The notes beneath the pieces are model-generated. The model had not been told where the DNA came from, did not search any database, and saw only the letters and a list, made by a program, of their open reading frames with translations. A DNA stretch of 64,000 nt from NCBI RefSeq assembly GCF_023515995.1, contig NZ_CP097320.1, forward strand, positions 3,038,001 through 3,102,000, given 5' to 3'. Every line of letters starts with the position of its first letter. Positions within the stretch are counted from its first letter, which is position 1. A program made the position numbers and the translations under genes. This document shows, in pieces, positions 43,610-53,736 of the stretch. Source of the DNA: Candidatus Mycobacterium methanotrophicum. GTDB taxonomy: Bacteria; Actinomycetota; Actinomycetes; Mycobacteriales; Mycobacteriaceae.

Positions 43610-45402
43610 CAGTGCGCCGCAAGGGGACTGGCGGGCTGCAGTTGGCTCGCGGCCGCTCGCAGATAACGGCCCGACTTTGCCGTCTTGCCGTAGCCGTCAC
43701 GGAATTGGCCGTGGCGGAACACAATTGCGCCGTTGACGCCGGTGGCCAGCACGGCCGCGTCGTTGCGGTTGACCATGCGGCTCAGGCCGCCATAGAACGG
43801 CACCGTCTGCTCGTGGTAGGCGTCGACCGCGTCGTTTAGGCCAGCCGGATCGATCACCACGAAATCGGCGCGGTCGCCCTCGCGCAGAGTGCCGGCGTCC
43901 AGGCCGAACCATTCGGCTACCTCGCCGGTGAGGCGATGCACGGCGCGCTCGAGCGTGAGGAACGGCTTGCCGGCTCGCTCGGCGTCTCGCGTGCGCTTGA
44001 GCAGCCGTAACGAGAAGTTGTAGAAGGCCATATTGCGCAGGTGCGCCCCGGCGTCGGAGAAGCCCATGTGGATACTCGGCTCGGCGGCCAACTTGTCGAG
44101 TTGCTTGGGCCGATGGTTGGCGACGATGGTGGTCCAGCGGACGTTGCGCTCACCGTTTTCCACCAGGACGTCGAGGAACGCATCGAGCGGGTGGAGCCCT
44201 CGCTCGTCGGCGATGGTCCCGAAGCTTTTGCCGATCAACGTTTTGTCGGGGCATTCGACGATGACGGCGTCGTGAAAGTCGCGGTGCCACAACGACGGTC
44301 CGAGTGTTTTGCGGTCGAACGAGCGGCGGAATCTGCGACGGTATTCCTTATCGGCCAGTAATGCGTTGCGCTCGAGCTGATCGCGCAGATGCAGCGCCGC
44401 GGTGCCCGCGCCGAACTCTTCGAAGACCGGCAAGTCGATTCCATCGGAGTACAACTCGAACGGGACCGGCAGATGCTGGAAGCGAATCTGAGAACCCAGC
44501 AGGAAGTTGAGCAGCCGGGTGCCGAGCCCGAACACATGCACGGCCAACGGCATGGACTTCGCGTCGGCGGACACCAAAAGGCTCATGCGAACGCTGTCGC
44601 GAAGCCCGAACATCGGGCTGCTGGACAAGAAGAACAACAGTCCCGATTCGGCTTTGGCCACGTTGGGGGCGCTCTGCAGGATCCGACCGCGCTTGCGCAG
44701 CACCTTGATCAGCTTGCGCCGTTCCCGCCACGTCGCAAAGGTGGACGGGAGCGCGCGAGAACGGAAGCGGTCGCCGTCGAGCTTGTCGATCGCGGCGTCC
44801 ATCCCGGACATCCCCAGCATTCCGGCCTCGAGCGCCTGGTCGAGCAATGCCGCCATGCGATCGAGTTCGGCACCAGTGGGCTCCACGTTCTTGTCGGTCG
44901 CGCGGTCAAGGCCCAGCACCGCCGTCCGCAGATCCGAATGACCAAGCAGCGAGCTCACATTCGGGCCGAGTGGCAGGTTGTCGATCGCCTCGACGTATTC
45001 GGCGGGCGTCGACCAGGTCTTGTTGGCCTCTAACGCGCCCAGAACGAAGTTGCGCGGCACCGCCTCGACTCGGCTGAACAGATCCGCCGCGTCATCTGCG
45101 CTGGCATAGACCGTCGACAGCGAGCACATGCCCAGCAGCACCGTGGTGACGCCGTGGCGCACCGATTCCCGCAATCCGGGATCCAGCAGCACCTCAGCGT
45201 CGTAGTGCGTATGAACGTCGACGAACCCGGGTGTGACCCACTTGCCCTTCGCGTCGATCACCTCGGGGCAGCCGGTCTCGTCCAGCGGCGCGGTAGACAC
45301 CGCGGCGACGATCCCGTCGCGAATGCCCAGCGTGCAGATTCGCGGCGGGCCGCCGGTGCCGTCGAACCACAAGCCGTCGCGAATGATCACGTCGTAGGTC
45401 AC
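43609..45402 (-). CDS. N-acyl-D-amino-acid deacylase-type amidohydrolase, Rv2913c-like
   Basis: The 597-aa metal-dependent amidohydrolase has VTYDVIIRDGLWFDGTGGPP, the first metal motif PGFVDVHTHYDAEVLLDPG, MLGMSGMDAAIDKL, SDAGAHLRNMAFYNFSL and a C-terminal strand cap (GLDAGTLREGDRADFVVIDP). The family includes D-aminoacylases and dihydroorotase-like hydrolases; mycobacterial members are annotated as D-amino acid aminohydrolases without proof. The start is GTG 45402. It is coupled to the TetR gene downstream. Confidence 0.9.
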   Translation of the reverse strand: MTYDVIIRDGLWFDGTGGPPRICTLGIRDGIVAAVSTAPLDETGCPEVIDAKGKWVTPGFVDVHTHYDAEVLLDPGLRESVRHGVTTVLLGMCSLSTVYASADDAADLFSRVEAVPRNFVLGALEANKTWSTPAEYVEAIDNLPLGPNVSSLLGHSDLRTAVLGLDRATDKNVEPTGAELDRMAALLDQALEAGMLGMSGMDAAIDKLDGDRFRSRALPSTFATWRERRKLIKVLRKRGRILQSAPNVAKAESGLLFFLSSSPMFGLRDSVRMSLLVSADAKSMPLAVHVFGLGTRLLNFLLGSQIRFQHLPVPFELYSDGIDLPVFEEFGAGTAALHLRDQLERNALLADKEYRRRFRRSFDRKTLGPSLWHRDFHDAVIVECPDKTLIGKSFGTIADERGLHPLDAFLDVLVENGERNVRWTTIVANHRPKQLDKLAAEPSIHMGFSDAGAHLRNMAFYNFSLRLLKRTRDAERAGKPFLTLERAVHRLTGEVAEWFGLDAGTLREGDRADFVVIDPAGLNDAVDAYHEQTVPFYGGLSRMVNRNDAAVLATGVNGAIVFRHGQFRDGYGKTAKSGRYLRAAASQLQPASPLAAH

Positions 45403-45482
45403 CGTCGTCCCTCACATCGTCAGGGTTGCAGCGACGCTAGCATAGATAGTGAGTACTCGCAATCTTTCCGGAGCGTGTTGAG

Positions 45483-46535
45483 GTGTTGTTCGAGGAGTTG
45501 GCGGAGTTGGCCGGTCAGCGCAATGCGATTGATGGGCGCATTGTGGAGATCGTCGCCGAGCTGGATCGCGACGAGCTGTGGGGTGCTACGGGTGCGCGGT
45601 CGGTGGCGGCGTTGGTGGCCTGGAAGCTCGGTTCGTCATCGGGAAATGCCCACGCGATCGCCACCGTGGCGCGCCGGCTGGAGGAGTTTCCCCGCTGCGC
45701 GACGGGCATGCGGGAGGGTCGGCTGTCGCTGGACCAGGTCGGCGTCATCGCCGCACGGGCCGGCGAGGGTTCCGATGAGCATTACGCCCAGCTGGCGCAG
45801 GCCGCCACGGTCAACCAGCTGCGCACCGCGGTGAAGTTGGAACCGCGGCCCGAACCCGATTGTGCCCCGCAACCGCAGCGCTCGATCACCAAGACCTCCG
45901 GCGAGCAGTCCACCTGTTGGCGGATCAAACTTCCCCACGACGACGCGGCGAAGTTCGACGCGGCACTGGCGTCTCATCGTGATGCGCTGGTCGCCGAGTG
46001 GAAGCACGATCACGGCAATGGCGAGCGCACATCAGAGAATTGTCCCCCGTTGCCTACCACCGTCGAGGCGTTTATGCGTCTGGTCGAGGCCGGATGGGAC
46101 GCCGAGGCGGCCCGCCGGCCACACGAGCATCGCACCACGGTGGTGGTGCACGTCGACGCCCAGCAGCGCGCCGCGGCGCTGCATCTGGGTCCGCTGCTCA
46201 CCGACGCCGAACGCCGATACCTGACCTGCGATGCCACCTGTGAAGTCTGGTTCGAACGTAACGGGCAGGTCGTCGGCGCCGGCCGAGCGACGCGGGTGAT
46301 CAACCGGCGGCTTCGCCGCGCGCAACCGTCTACCCGACGTTTGGCGCGCATTGCCGTGACTGCGCATTCACCGCGCCGTGTTCAGCACTTACCGAAGGCG
46401 CCGATGCAGAACCTTTGCTGCAGGCTGACTTTCGGCGAACACCCGACGAGCCGCCCAGGCCGCGATTGGGAGCAGTATCAACAGGCCCGCGCGCACGCGC
46501 GTGGGGCTCGCACGCCGAAACCTCTTCATTCATGA
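45483..46535 (+). pseudogene. 13E12-repeat (DUF222) gene that has lost its HNH nuclease end
   Basis: Residues 1-~280 are a typical DUF222/13E12 protein: LAELAGQRNAIDGRIVEIVA, GARSVAALVAWKLGSSSGNA, PRCATGMREGRLSLDQVGVI, VVHVDAQQRAAALHLGPLLT and GAGRATRVINRRLRRA. At that point the family continues into an HNH endonuclease with a CxxC-HH core. Here the sequence breaks off at ~46315 into unrelated reading frame. Thus the 3' third is gone and this copy is probably inert. 13E12 elements are repetitive in mycobacteria, and this one marks a rearrangement junction. Confidence 0.82.
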
Positions 46536-46725
46536 AGCTCATCGGCGATGTCGCGGGTAAAAGAGTGCTCGACGTCGCCTGCGGCGAAGGGCATTTCACG
46601 CGACTGCTGCGCAACGCCGGCGCCGCAGAGACGGTCGGGATCGACATCTCGCGGCGGATGATCGGGCCGGCCCGTCAGCAGGAAACCCGGCAGCCGCTCG
46701 CTATCGAATACCGCGTAGGGATGCT
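46505..46725 (+). pseudogene. N-terminal remnant of a SAM-dependent methyltransferase
   Basis: A stretch of ~70 codons reads FMKLIGDVAGKRVLDVACGE, GHFTRLLRNAGAAETVGIDI and RMIGPARQQETRQPLAIEYR: motif I and motif II of a class I methyltransferase. At ~46715 it runs into the antisense of the Rv0958-like fragment, and the upstream end is also cut (no start region). It is a small piece of a lost gene trapped between two other truncated genes. Confidence 0.75.
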
Positions 46726-47041
46726 CGCCGAGTTCGGCCCCACCGATCACCGGCGTCCACTCGTCGAGCAGGCCAACCAGCGCTCGCAGCAACCGGGTCT
46801 TGCCCTGACCGCGCTCACCGAGCAACACGAAGTCGTGGCCGGCGATCAACGCCCGCTCCAGCTGCGGCAACACGGTGTCATCGAAGCCCAGGATTCCCGG
46901 CCAGATCGCTTCACCATCTGCGCCTTCGGCGAGACGTGCCAGCAGGTTTTCCCGGATTTCTTGTTTGACTCCCCGCTCGCGGTGCCCGGCGGCACGCAGT
47001 TCGCCGACAGTGCGGGGCAGATGGGTCGGTGCAGTCACCAC
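46715..47041 (-). pseudogene. N-terminal remnant of an Rv0958-like Mg-chelatase-family ATPase
   Basis: Reading from GTG 47041, the first ~108 codons give a good AAA+ N-terminus: VKQEIRENLLARLAEGADGE, FDDTVLPQLERALIAGHDFV, Walker A LLGERGQGKTRLLRALVGLL and PVIGGAELGEHPY. Then it fuses at ~46715 to the antisense of the methyltransferase fragment. The M. tuberculosis homologue Rv0958 is about 460 aa, so three quarters of the gene is missing. The promoter-proximal part may still be transcribed. Confidence 0.75.
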
Positions 47042-47241
47042 TCCACGCTACCCTGCAGTTCAACGTGGGTCGCGCCGCTGCTGAGTGTGGGGTTGATGCA
47101 CGCTTTTCGCGATTTCGCGTAACACAATCACACACTCAACGCGCGCTAGTGCCAGTCAACGCTCGGGACTTAACTCAACGCGAATCCGCCCGGCGTGTCG
47201 TGTGGAAGGTGTAACCGTCGCGGTAGTTGGCCAGCGCGGCC

Positions 47242-48099
47242 TCAGACGTCCAGACCCATATCGAGCACGCGCACCGAGTGGGTGAGCGCACCGACGGCGA
47301 GGAATTCCACGCCCGTCCCGGCGTAGTCGGCGGCAGTTTCCAGTGACAGCCCGCCGGAGGATTCCAACTTGGTGGCCGGCGCGCGAGCGTCGCGGCGCTG
47401 GACCGCGATCTGAGTCTGCCACACCGGAAAGTTGTCGAGCAGCACCAGCTCTGGCTTCTCGCCCAATACCTCGTCGAGCTGCTCGAGCGAATCGACTTCG
47501 ACCTCGCACGGCACATCGGGTGCGGCCGCCCGCACCGCGCGCAGCGCCGCGACCACCGATCCGGCCGCCGCGACGTGGTTGTCCTTGATCAGCGCGGCAT
47601 CGCCCAGGCCGAGCCGGTGGTTGACGCCGCCGCCGACGCGGACCGCGTACTTCTGTAGCACCCGCAGGCCCGGCAGCGTCTTGCGGGTGTCACGGATCTG
47701 CGCCTTGGTGTCGGCTACGGCGTCGACCCAGGCGGCTGTCGCGGTGGCGATCCCGGACAGGTGGCAGACCAGGTTGAGCAGAGTCCGCTCGGCGGTCAAC
47801 AGACCCACCGTCTTCGCCTCCACGGTCAACGCCGATGCTCCCGGCTGCAGCCGGGAGCCGTCCTCGACACGGTCGAGCACTCGGTACTCGTCAGCGCCAA
47901 GCACCTCATCGAGCACCAGCAGCGCGACGTCGACACCGGCGATCACCCCGGGCTCCCGGGTGATCAGCGACGCGGCGGTGGTGGCGCCGTCGGGCACCGT
48001 CGCCAACGTCGTGACGTCCGGGCCGTAGCGCAGGTCCTCGTCGAGGGCCCGGCTGATCGTCGCGCCGGCCTCGGCAAGCTCGCATTTCGAGAGCGTCAT
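47242..48099 (-). CDS. nadC: Nicotinate-nucleotide pyrophosphorylase (carboxylating)
   Basis: The 285-aa quinolinate phosphoribosyltransferase converts quinolinate plus PRPP to nicotinate mononucleotide. Motifs are DVTTLATVPDGATTAASLIT, TAERTLLNLVCHLSGIATAT, IRDTRKTLPGLRVLQKYAVR, GGGVNHRLGLGDAALIKDNH and EVDSLEQLDEVL. Length equals Rv1596. ATG 48099 overlaps the nadB stop (TGATG). It is the last gene of nadA-nadB-nadC. Confidence 0.96.
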   Translation of the reverse strand: MTLSKCELAEAGATISRALDEDLRYGPDVTTLATVPDGATTAASLITREPGVIAGVDVALLVLDEVLGADEYRVLDRVEDGSRLQPGASALTVEAKTVGLLTAERTLLNLVCHLSGIATATAAWVDAVADTKAQIRDTRKTLPGLRVLQKYAVRVGGGVNHRLGLGDAALIKDNHVAAAGSVVAALRAVRAAAPDVPCEVEVDSLEQLDEVLGEKPELVLLDNFPVWQTQIAVQRRDARAPATKLESSGGLSLETAADYAGTGVEFLAVGALTHSVRVLDMGLDV

Positions 48100-49685
48100 C
48101 AGCACACCGCCGCCAGCGCATCGATCTGCGCGCTGTCGTCATCGCCCAGCCGGACGACGACGTTGCACGCCTGCGCGGGGGTGGCGCCGGGGTATTCGGC
48201 ACGGTGGTGACAGCCCCGGCTCTCGTTACGGGCCGACGCGGCTGTCGCCACCGCGCGGGCGGTCACCGTCAACGCCGCATCTTCGAGGTCGGCCCGCGCC
48301 AGCATGGTCCGCATCGCCGCCGTCGACAGCACGCCGGTCAACCGGCGCAGACCATCGGCGTCGCGAACCACCGAGGCATCGCGACTCATTGCCCGCTGCA
48401 GGTCGCCGCGGGCCAGCGCGGGACGCCTGACCGGCTCCGGCACCATCGCACGGGTACGCCCGACCAGTTCCGCGTGCGCCGCCGCGGCCCGTCCCGCGCG
48501 GCCGCCGACGACCAAGCCCTCCAGCAGGCTGTTGGACGCCAGCCGGTTGGCGCCGTGCATCCCGGTCCGGGCGACCTCGCCGGCGGCGAACAGCCCGGGC
48601 AGCCCGGTTTGGCCGTGCACATCGGTGACCACCCCGCCGCAGCTGTAGTGCGCACCCGGGATCACCGGGATGGGTCGATGAACCGGGTCGATGCCGGCGG
48701 CCCGGCATGCGGCGGTGACGGTCGGGAAACGGTCCGCGAAAGCGGTGATGCTGCGGGCGTCGAGGTAAACACACGGATCGCCGGTTGCCCGCAGCCGGGC
48801 GTCGATGGCAGCGGCCACCACATCGCGTGGCGCCAGATCGCCCATCGGATGCACACCTGCAGTCACCGAATTACCTTGACGGTCAACCAAAACCGCGCCT
48901 TCGCCGCGAATGGCTTCGGTGACCAGCGGTCGCCGACCGCCACTATGGTGATCGAACAGCATGGTGGGATGGAATTGGATGAACTCGATGTCGCTCACCG
49001 CAACACCGGCCCACAGTGCCAACGCGATCCCGTCGCCGGTGGAGCCGTCAGGGTTGGTGGTCGCGCCGTAGAGGTGTCCCAGCCCGCCGGTGGCCAAGAT
49101 CACCGACGCCGCGTGGACGATGCCGATGCCGTCCGGGTTAGCGACCAGCACGCCGGTCACCGAATCGATCCCCGAACTCGCGTCATGCAGCACGCCCAGC
49201 GCGGTGTGGTTGGTGCGGATGCCCAGCGCGGCTGCCGCATGGTCGAGCGCCCGCTGAACCTCGGCGCCGGTGGCGTCGCCGTTGGCGTGCACGATGCGCC
49301 GCCGGGAGTGCCCTCCCTCGCGGCCAAGCGCCCATCCACCGGCCGCCGTCTCGTCGAATCGCGCTCCGTCGCTGACCAATTCGGTCATGGCCCGGTAGCC
49401 GTCGGCGACGATCGAGGTCACCGCGTCGGGATCGCACAGACCGGCGCCGGCGGCGAGTGTGTCGGCGACGTGCGCGTCGACCGAGTCGTCGGTATCCGGC
49501 AGCACCACCGCGATCCCGCCTTGCGCGTAGTGGGTGGCCGTTCCACCGGGTTTGCGTCCCGCTTTGCTCAGTACGACGACCCGACGGCCCGCCCGATGCG
49601 CTGCCAGCGCGGCGGCCAATCCGCCTACGCCGGTACCGATCGCGACGACGTCGGCACTCTCCTGCCAAGCCGGACGGATGCTCAT
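48099..49685 (-). CDS. nadB: L-aspartate oxidase
   Basis: The 528-aa FAD enzyme oxidises L-aspartate to iminoaspartate, the first step of de novo NAD synthesis. Residues 10-40 hold the dinucleotide motif [20 protein letters not shown]; then [62 protein letters not shown], and [23 protein letters not shown] 49685 overlaps the nadA stop (ATGA), and its stop overlaps nadC, so all three genes are translationally coupled. Confidence 0.96.
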   Translation of the reverse strand: MSIRPAWQESADVVAIGTGVGGLAAALAAHRAGRRVVVLSKAGRKPGGTATHYAQGGIAVVLPDTDDSVDAHVADTLAAGAGLCDPDAVTSIVADGYRAMTELVSDGARFDETAAGGWALGREGGHSRRRIVHANGDATGAEVQRALDHAAAALGIRTNHTALGVLHDASSGIDSVTGVLVANPDGIGIVHAASVILATGGLGHLYGATTNPDGSTGDGIALALWAGVAVSDIEFIQFHPTMLFDHHSGGRRPLVTEAIRGEGAVLVDRQGNSVTAGVHPMGDLAPRDVVAAAIDARLRATGDPCVYLDARSITAFADRFPTVTAACRAAGIDPVHRPIPVIPGAHYSCGGVVTDVHGQTGLPGLFAAGEVARTGMHGANRLASNSLLEGLVVGGRAGRAAAAHAELVGRTRAMVPEPVRRPALARGDLQRAMSRDASVVRDADGLRRLTGVLSTAAMRTMLARADLEDAALTVTARAVATAASARNESRGCHHRAEYPGATPAQACNVVVRLGDDDSAQIDALAAVC

Positions 49686-50737
49686 TCGCCGCCGCCGGGC
49701 TGGCCGATCGCGATCATCCGCTGCACGCTTTGCCGCGCCAGCCGGGAAGTCTGCGCGTCGACGTGGACTTCGTCGGCGCCCTCGAGAAGGCAGCGCAACA
49801 GCGCCGCGGGGGTGGTCATCTTCATGTACTTGCACGACGCGCGGTCATTGACCGCGCGGAAGTCGACACCGGGCGCGGCGTTGCGCAGCTGATACAGCAT
49901 CCCGATCTCGGTGGCGACCAGCACCTGCCGGGCGTGGGTGGCCCGCGCGGCGTCCAGCATGCCGCCGGTGGACAAGATCTTCACCCGCTCCGCCGGGAAG
50001 GCGCCCTCGCCGGCTAGGTACAAAGCCGAAGTGGCACAGCCGCATTCGGGGTGAACGAACAGTTCGGCATCGGGATGCTCGCGGGCCTGATCGGTGAGCT
50101 CGTCGCCGTTGATCCCGGCGTGCACGTGGCACTCGCCGGCCCACACGTGCAGGTTGCGCCGCCCGGTCACCCGGCGTACATGTGCCCCGAGGAACTGGTC
50201 CGGGCAAAACAGCACCTCACGGTCTGCGCCGATGGAGGCGACCACGTCGACGGCGTTCGAGGACGTGCAGCAGATGTCGGTGAGCGCCTTCACCGCGGCG
50301 GTGGTGTTGACGTAGGAGACGACGACCGCACCGGGATGGTCGTCCTTCCATGCCCGCAGATCTTCGGGGGTGATCGAGTCGGCCAGCGAGCAGCCCGCCC
50401 GTTGGTCGGGAATCAACACCGTCTTGTCCGGGCTGAGGATTTTCGCGGTCTCGGCCATGAAGTGCACGCCGCAGAACACGATGGTTTCTTCGGGCGCCTC
50501 GGCAGCAATCCGAGACAGCGCCAGCGAGTCGCCGACGTGATCGGCGACGTCCTGGATGGCCGGCAGCTGGTAGTTATGCGCCAGAATCGTGGCGTTGCGC
50601 AGGTCAGCCAGCCGGCGAATCTCGGCCGCCCATCGCTCGTCGCCGTCAACGCCACCATATCCATTGGGAGAGCTAGTGATCATCGCAGCCAGGTCGTTTT
50701 TCAGGTCGTCCCGCACTGTGCGATTCAGGATCGTCAT
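49682..50737 (-). CDS. nadA: Quinolinate synthase
   Basis: The 351-aa [4Fe-4S] enzyme condenses iminoaspartate with dihydroxyacetone phosphate to quinolinate. Visible motifs: [50 protein letters not shown] (cluster Cys), [10 protein letters not shown] (cluster Cys) and [19 protein letters not shown] (cluster Cys). ATG 50737 has AAAGGAAC upstream. It is divergent from an NrtR-type regulator, with a perfect palindrome between them, which is the expected NAD-responsive control. Confidence 0.96.
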   Translation of the reverse strand: MTILNRTVRDDLKNDLAAMITSSPNGYGGVDGDERWAAEIRRLADLRNATILAHNYQLPAIQDVADHVGDSLALSRIAAEAPEETIVFCGVHFMAETAKILSPDKTVLIPDQRAGCSLADSITPEDLRAWKDDHPGAVVVSYVNTTAAVKALTDICCTSSNAVDVVASIGADREVLFCPDQFLGAHVRRVTGRRNLHVWAGECHVHAGINGDELTDQAREHPDAELFVHPECGCATSALYLAGEGAFPAERVKILSTGGMLDAARATHARQVLVATEIGMLYQLRNAAPGVDFRAVNDRASCKYMKMTTPAALLRCLLEGADEVHVDAQTSRLARQSVQRMIAIGQPGGGE

Positions 50738-50762
50738 GGCCGTTCCTTTCGCCCGCAACCCA

Positions 50763-50785
50763 GTTTTCGATTTATAATCGAAAAC
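50763..50785. promoter_or_regulatory. Perfect palindromic operator between nadA and the NrtR-type gene
   Basis: GTTTTCGATT-TAT-AATCGAAAAC is a perfect 10-3-10 inverted repeat. It lies 26 bp upstream of the nadA ATG on one side and directly touches the ATG of the divergent regulator gene on the other. NrtR family repressors of NAD biosynthesis bind palindromes in exactly this setting, so it is very probably the autoregulated operator. The lack of any leader implies that the regulator mRNA is leaderless. Confidence 0.85.
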
Positions 50786-51517
50786 ATGTCACATGGTAGC
50801 ACTGCCCATGAAGTGCTCGCCGTCGTATTCCAGGTTCGAGGCCTCGGATCGGGCACGAACGCCAAGAAGCCGCAGCTCAGTGTTCTGCTGTGGCAGCGTG
50901 CCCGCTATCCGCAGCGAGGTGCGTGGTCGTTGCCCGGCGGGCGGCTGCGCGACGACGAGGACATGACGACGTCGATGCGGCGCCAACTGGCCGAGAAGGT
51001 GGACCTGCGGGAAGTCGCGCACCTGGAGCAGCTCGCGGTGTTCTCCGCTCCCGACCGGGTACCCGACACACGCACGATCGCGTCGACCTTCCTGGGCCTC
51101 GTGCCCTCCCCCGCCGTCCCGGAGCTGCCACCCGACACCGGCTGGCATCCGGTCACCGCACTGCCGAAGATGGCCTTTGACCATGCCCCGATGGTCGCCC
51201 ACGCCCGCACCCGGCTGGTCGCCAAGATATCCTACACGAATATCGGATTTGCTTTAGCACCAACCGAATTCGCAATGTCGACGCTGCGCGACATCTACAG
51301 CGCAGCGTTGGGGCATCAGGTCGACACGACGAATCTGCAGCGCGTGCTGGCCCGTCGCGGCGTCATCATCCAGACCGGCACGGTAGCGCAGTCCGGGCGC
51401 AGCGGCGGCCGGCCGGCGGCGCTGTATCGCTTCACCGATTCCAAGCTGAGGGTGACCGACGAGTTCGCTGCTTTACGACCTCCCGGCGGGCCGACTGGAT
51501 TCTTAATGCCCTCTTAG
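50786..51517 (+). CDS. nrtR: NrtR-type NUDIX-fused transcriptional regulator of NAD synthesis
   Basis: The 243-aa protein joins a NUDIX-like ligand domain (residues ~10-150: [40 protein letters not shown]) to a C-terminal winged helix (~165-235: [38 protein letters not shown]). The NUDIX box is degenerate in the REVAHLEQL region, as in non-hydrolytic NrtR sensors of ADP-ribose. It is divergent from nadABC with a perfect palindrome between. ATG 50786 sits at the palindrome edge with no ribosome site, suggesting leaderless translation. It is the Rv1593c homologue. Confidence 0.9.
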   Translation: MSHGSTAHEVLAVVFQVRGLGSGTNAKKPQLSVLLWQRARYPQRGAWSLPGGRLRDDEDMTTSMRRQLAEKVDLREVAHLEQLAVFSAPDRVPDTRTIASTFLGLVPSPAVPELPPDTGWHPVTALPKMAFDHAPMVAHARTRLVAKISYTNIGFALAPTEFAMSTLRDIYSAALGHQVDTTNLQRVLARRGVIIQTGTVAQSGRSGGRPAALYRFTDSKLRVTDEFAALRPPGGPTGFLMPS

Positions 51518-51531
51518 GCAAGAATGCCCCG

Positions 51532-52872
51532 ATGGACACTGGCAGCCTCGCGATCACCACGACCGGCCCGGAATGGATCGGACGCGCACCCCATGAGGAG
51601 TTGCAGCCGAAGGCGCGACCGCTGCTTCCGTCGGACGACCCCTTCTACCAGCCGCCACCTGGCTATCAGCACGCCGTGCCGGGCACCGTGCTGCGCTCGC
51701 GCGACGTCGAGCTGGCATTTCTGGGCCTCATACCGCAGCGGGCCACGGCCACCCAGCTGCTGTACCGGACGACGGACATGCACGGCAAGCCGGACGCGGC
51801 GGCGACCACCGTGATCGTGCCCGCGGGCGTCACTCCCGAACACCCCTGCCCGGTGTTGTCGTATCAGTGCGCCATCGACGCCGTCACATCCCGGTGTTTT
51901 CCGTCCTATGCGCTGCGGCGACGTGCCATGGCCCTTGGTTCGCTGGCCCAACTAGAGCTTCTGCTGATCACCGCCGCACTCGTCGAAGGCTGGGCGGTCT
52001 CCATACCTGATCACGAGGGCCGCAACGGAATGTGGGGCGCGCCGTTCGAACCCGGCTACTGCATTCTCGACGGAGTCCGGGCTGCGCTGGGCGCCGAGCG
52101 GCTTGGGTTGTCCCCGTCGGCGCCGGTGGCACTGTGGGGCTACTCTGGCGGCGGTCTGGCAACCGCGTGGGCCGCCGAGCTGTGCGCCGACTACGCGCCC
52201 GATCTCGACATCGTCGGCGCCGTACTCGGGTCACCGGTCGGCGACCTCGGTCACGCTTTCCGTCGACTCAACGGCACCTTCCTGGCCGGTTTGCCCGCGA
52301 TGGTGATCGCGGCGCTGGCCCACGTCTACCCCGACCTGGACCGGGTGATCAACGAGCACGCCAATGAGGAAGGGCGCGCGCTGCTGCAGCGGCTGGAACG
52401 GATGACCACGGTCGGCGCGATCATCCGGATGGTGAAAAAAGACGTCGGCGTCTACCTCGACCGGCCGCTGGAAGAAATCCTGACGATGCCGGAGGTCCAG
52501 CACGTGTTCGACAGCATCAGGCTGGGCGCCACGGCGCCGACGCCGCCGGTGTTGATCGTGCAGGCCGCGCACGACTATTTGATCGACGTCGACGACATCG
52601 ACCGACTGGCCGACGCCTACTGCGCGGGCGGAGCCGACGTCACCTACCACCGCGATGCGTTCAACGAGCACCTGCTGCTGCATCCGCTGTCTGCACCGAT
52701 GACGCTGCGCTGGCTGCAGGACCGGTTTGCCCGCCGACCGCTGACCGATCACCTGGTCAGGACGAAGTGGCCGACCATGTTCAACCCGGCGACCTACATC
52801 GGGATGGCACGGCTGGCCGTGATCGCGGGCAAGGTGCTCACCGGAAAGGCAATGCACCGCCGCCCGCTATGA
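51532..52872 (+). CDS. Secretory lipase/esterase family (LIP) protein, Rv1592c-like
   Basis: The 446-aa alpha/beta-hydrolase belongs to the fungal-type secretory lipase family. The nucleophile elbow is [20 protein letters not shown] near residue 200; the acid and His are expected in [16 protein letters not shown] and [12 protein letters not shown]. No signal peptide is evident at ATG 51532, so it may be cytosolic or membrane-associated in mycobacteria. It starts 14 bp after nrtR, on the same strand. It converges with the DUF2567 gene, overlapping by 6 bp. Confidence 0.9.
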   Translation: MDTGSLAITTTGPEWIGRAPHEELQPKARPLLPSDDPFYQPPPGYQHAVPGTVLRSRDVELAFLGLIPQRATATQLLYRTTDMHGKPDAAATTVIVPAGVTPEHPCPVLSYQCAIDAVTSRCFPSYALRRRAMALGSLAQLELLLITAALVEGWAVSIPDHEGRNGMWGAPFEPGYCILDGVRAALGAERLGLSPSAPVALWGYSGGGLATAWAAELCADYAPDLDIVGAVLGSPVGDLGHAFRRLNGTFLAGLPAMVIAALAHVYPDLDRVINEHANEEGRALLQRLERMTTVGAIIRMVKKDVGVYLDRPLEEILTMPEVQHVFDSIRLGATAPTPPVLIVQAAHDYLIDVDDIDRLADAYCAGGADVTYHRDAFNEHLLLHPLSAPMTLRWLQDRFARRPLTDHLVRTKWPTMFNPATYIGMARLAVIAGKVLTGKAMHRRPL

Positions 52873-53499
52873 CGGCATAGACGTCGGCGCCGCGGCGGGC
52901 TGCCGATACGATCGATCGACCGGCGGGTAGCCGCCGAGATCGTCGCGCGCCGTTGCCGCAACGGGTACCGCGTACACCAGCGCGGCAATGCTCGCGGATA
53001 GCAGCAGCGTGCAGGCAATCTGCAAGGGAGTGCGACCGAAGAATACCGGCGGCGCCTCGGTGAAGTAGTACACCCGGTGGTCTTTGCTCACCGGCACCGC
53101 CGCGAAATCCACTGCCCCGTAACGCAAGTGCACCAGCAGCACGCCCACGCCGACGGCGGCGCCCGCTGCGATCATTACGCCGGCGCAAAGCCCGGTCACC
53201 ATGCCCGGACCGCGGTGCGCCCGCCATTGCCAGGCCAGCACCGCCGCCACGGCGGCCACGACGTTCAGCAGGCCGAGCATCAGGAACGGCGCGACGAAGA
53301 AGTGCTCGGATTCATCGCCAAGATAGTCGTGCAATCGATCGCCGTCGCGGCTCAATACCACCACACCGTGTATCGACGGCGCTATCCATGCCCACAGACC
53401 ACCGACGACCGCCCCCGCGATTAACAGCCCCGCTGCGATCGCGAACACCGCTCGGCGGCGCGAGGTCCGCGGGGCGGCGGAGAGCTGCCGCCCGATCAT
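52867..53499 (-). CDS. DUF2567 membrane protein, Rv1591-like
   Basis: The 210-aa protein has four likely membrane helices: [59 protein letters not shown] and [20 protein letters not shown]. The large exported loop after helix 1 holds [12 protein letters not shown]. Function is unknown. ATG 53499 overlaps the bsaP stop (ATGA), placing it in the biotin synthase operon. Confidence 0.85.
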   Translation of the reverse strand: MIGRQLSAAPRTSRRRAVFAIAAGLLIAGAVVGGLWAWIAPSIHGVVVLSRDGDRLHDYLGDESEHFFVAPFLMLGLLNVVAAVAAVLAWQWRAHRGPGMVTGLCAGVMIAAGAAVGVGVLLVHLRYGAVDFAAVPVSKDHRVYYFTEAPPVFFGRTPLQIACTLLLSASIAALVYAVPVAATARDDLGGYPPVDRSYRQPAAAPTSMPS

Positions 53500-53726
53500 C
53501 GGCGCCTGTCCAGGTCGGTCGAGTCCACCCGCCCGTGCCGCGAGCAGGTGGCCCACCAGCCGTCGGGCCGGACCTGGACCACCATCCGGCGGCCGCACTC
53601 GGCGCAGAACCGGGGTGGCTCCAAACCGAGCTGAGCGGCGGTCGGCACGGTACTGCCGGCCAGATCCCCGGTGTAGACGTTATAGACGCCCGCGCCGACC
53701 GGCGCTGGGAGATTGTCGCGGACCAT
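53496..53726 (-). CDS. bsaP: Biotin synthase auxiliary protein BsaP-like, Rv1590-like
   Basis: The 76-aa protein has [20 protein letters not shown] at the N-terminus and [29 protein letters not shown] at the C-terminus. The CxxC plus a later Cys suggests a metal or cluster site. It is adjacent to bioB on the same strand (10 bp) and corresponds to Rv1590, described as an auxiliary protein needed by mycobacterial BioB; I give that from memory. The start ATG 53726 is preferred over an adjacent TTG. Confidence 0.75.
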   Translation of the reverse strand: MVRDNLPAPVGAGVYNVYTGDLAGSTVPTAAQLGLEPPRFCAECGRRMVVQVRPDGWWATCSRHGRVDSTDLDRRR

Positions 53727-53736
53727 CAATTGCGTT

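Noticed and set aside
48204..49892. 562-codon plus-strand open frame
   Set aside because: It is antisense to nadB, low-complexity, and has no family-like sequence; an open frame expected from high GC.
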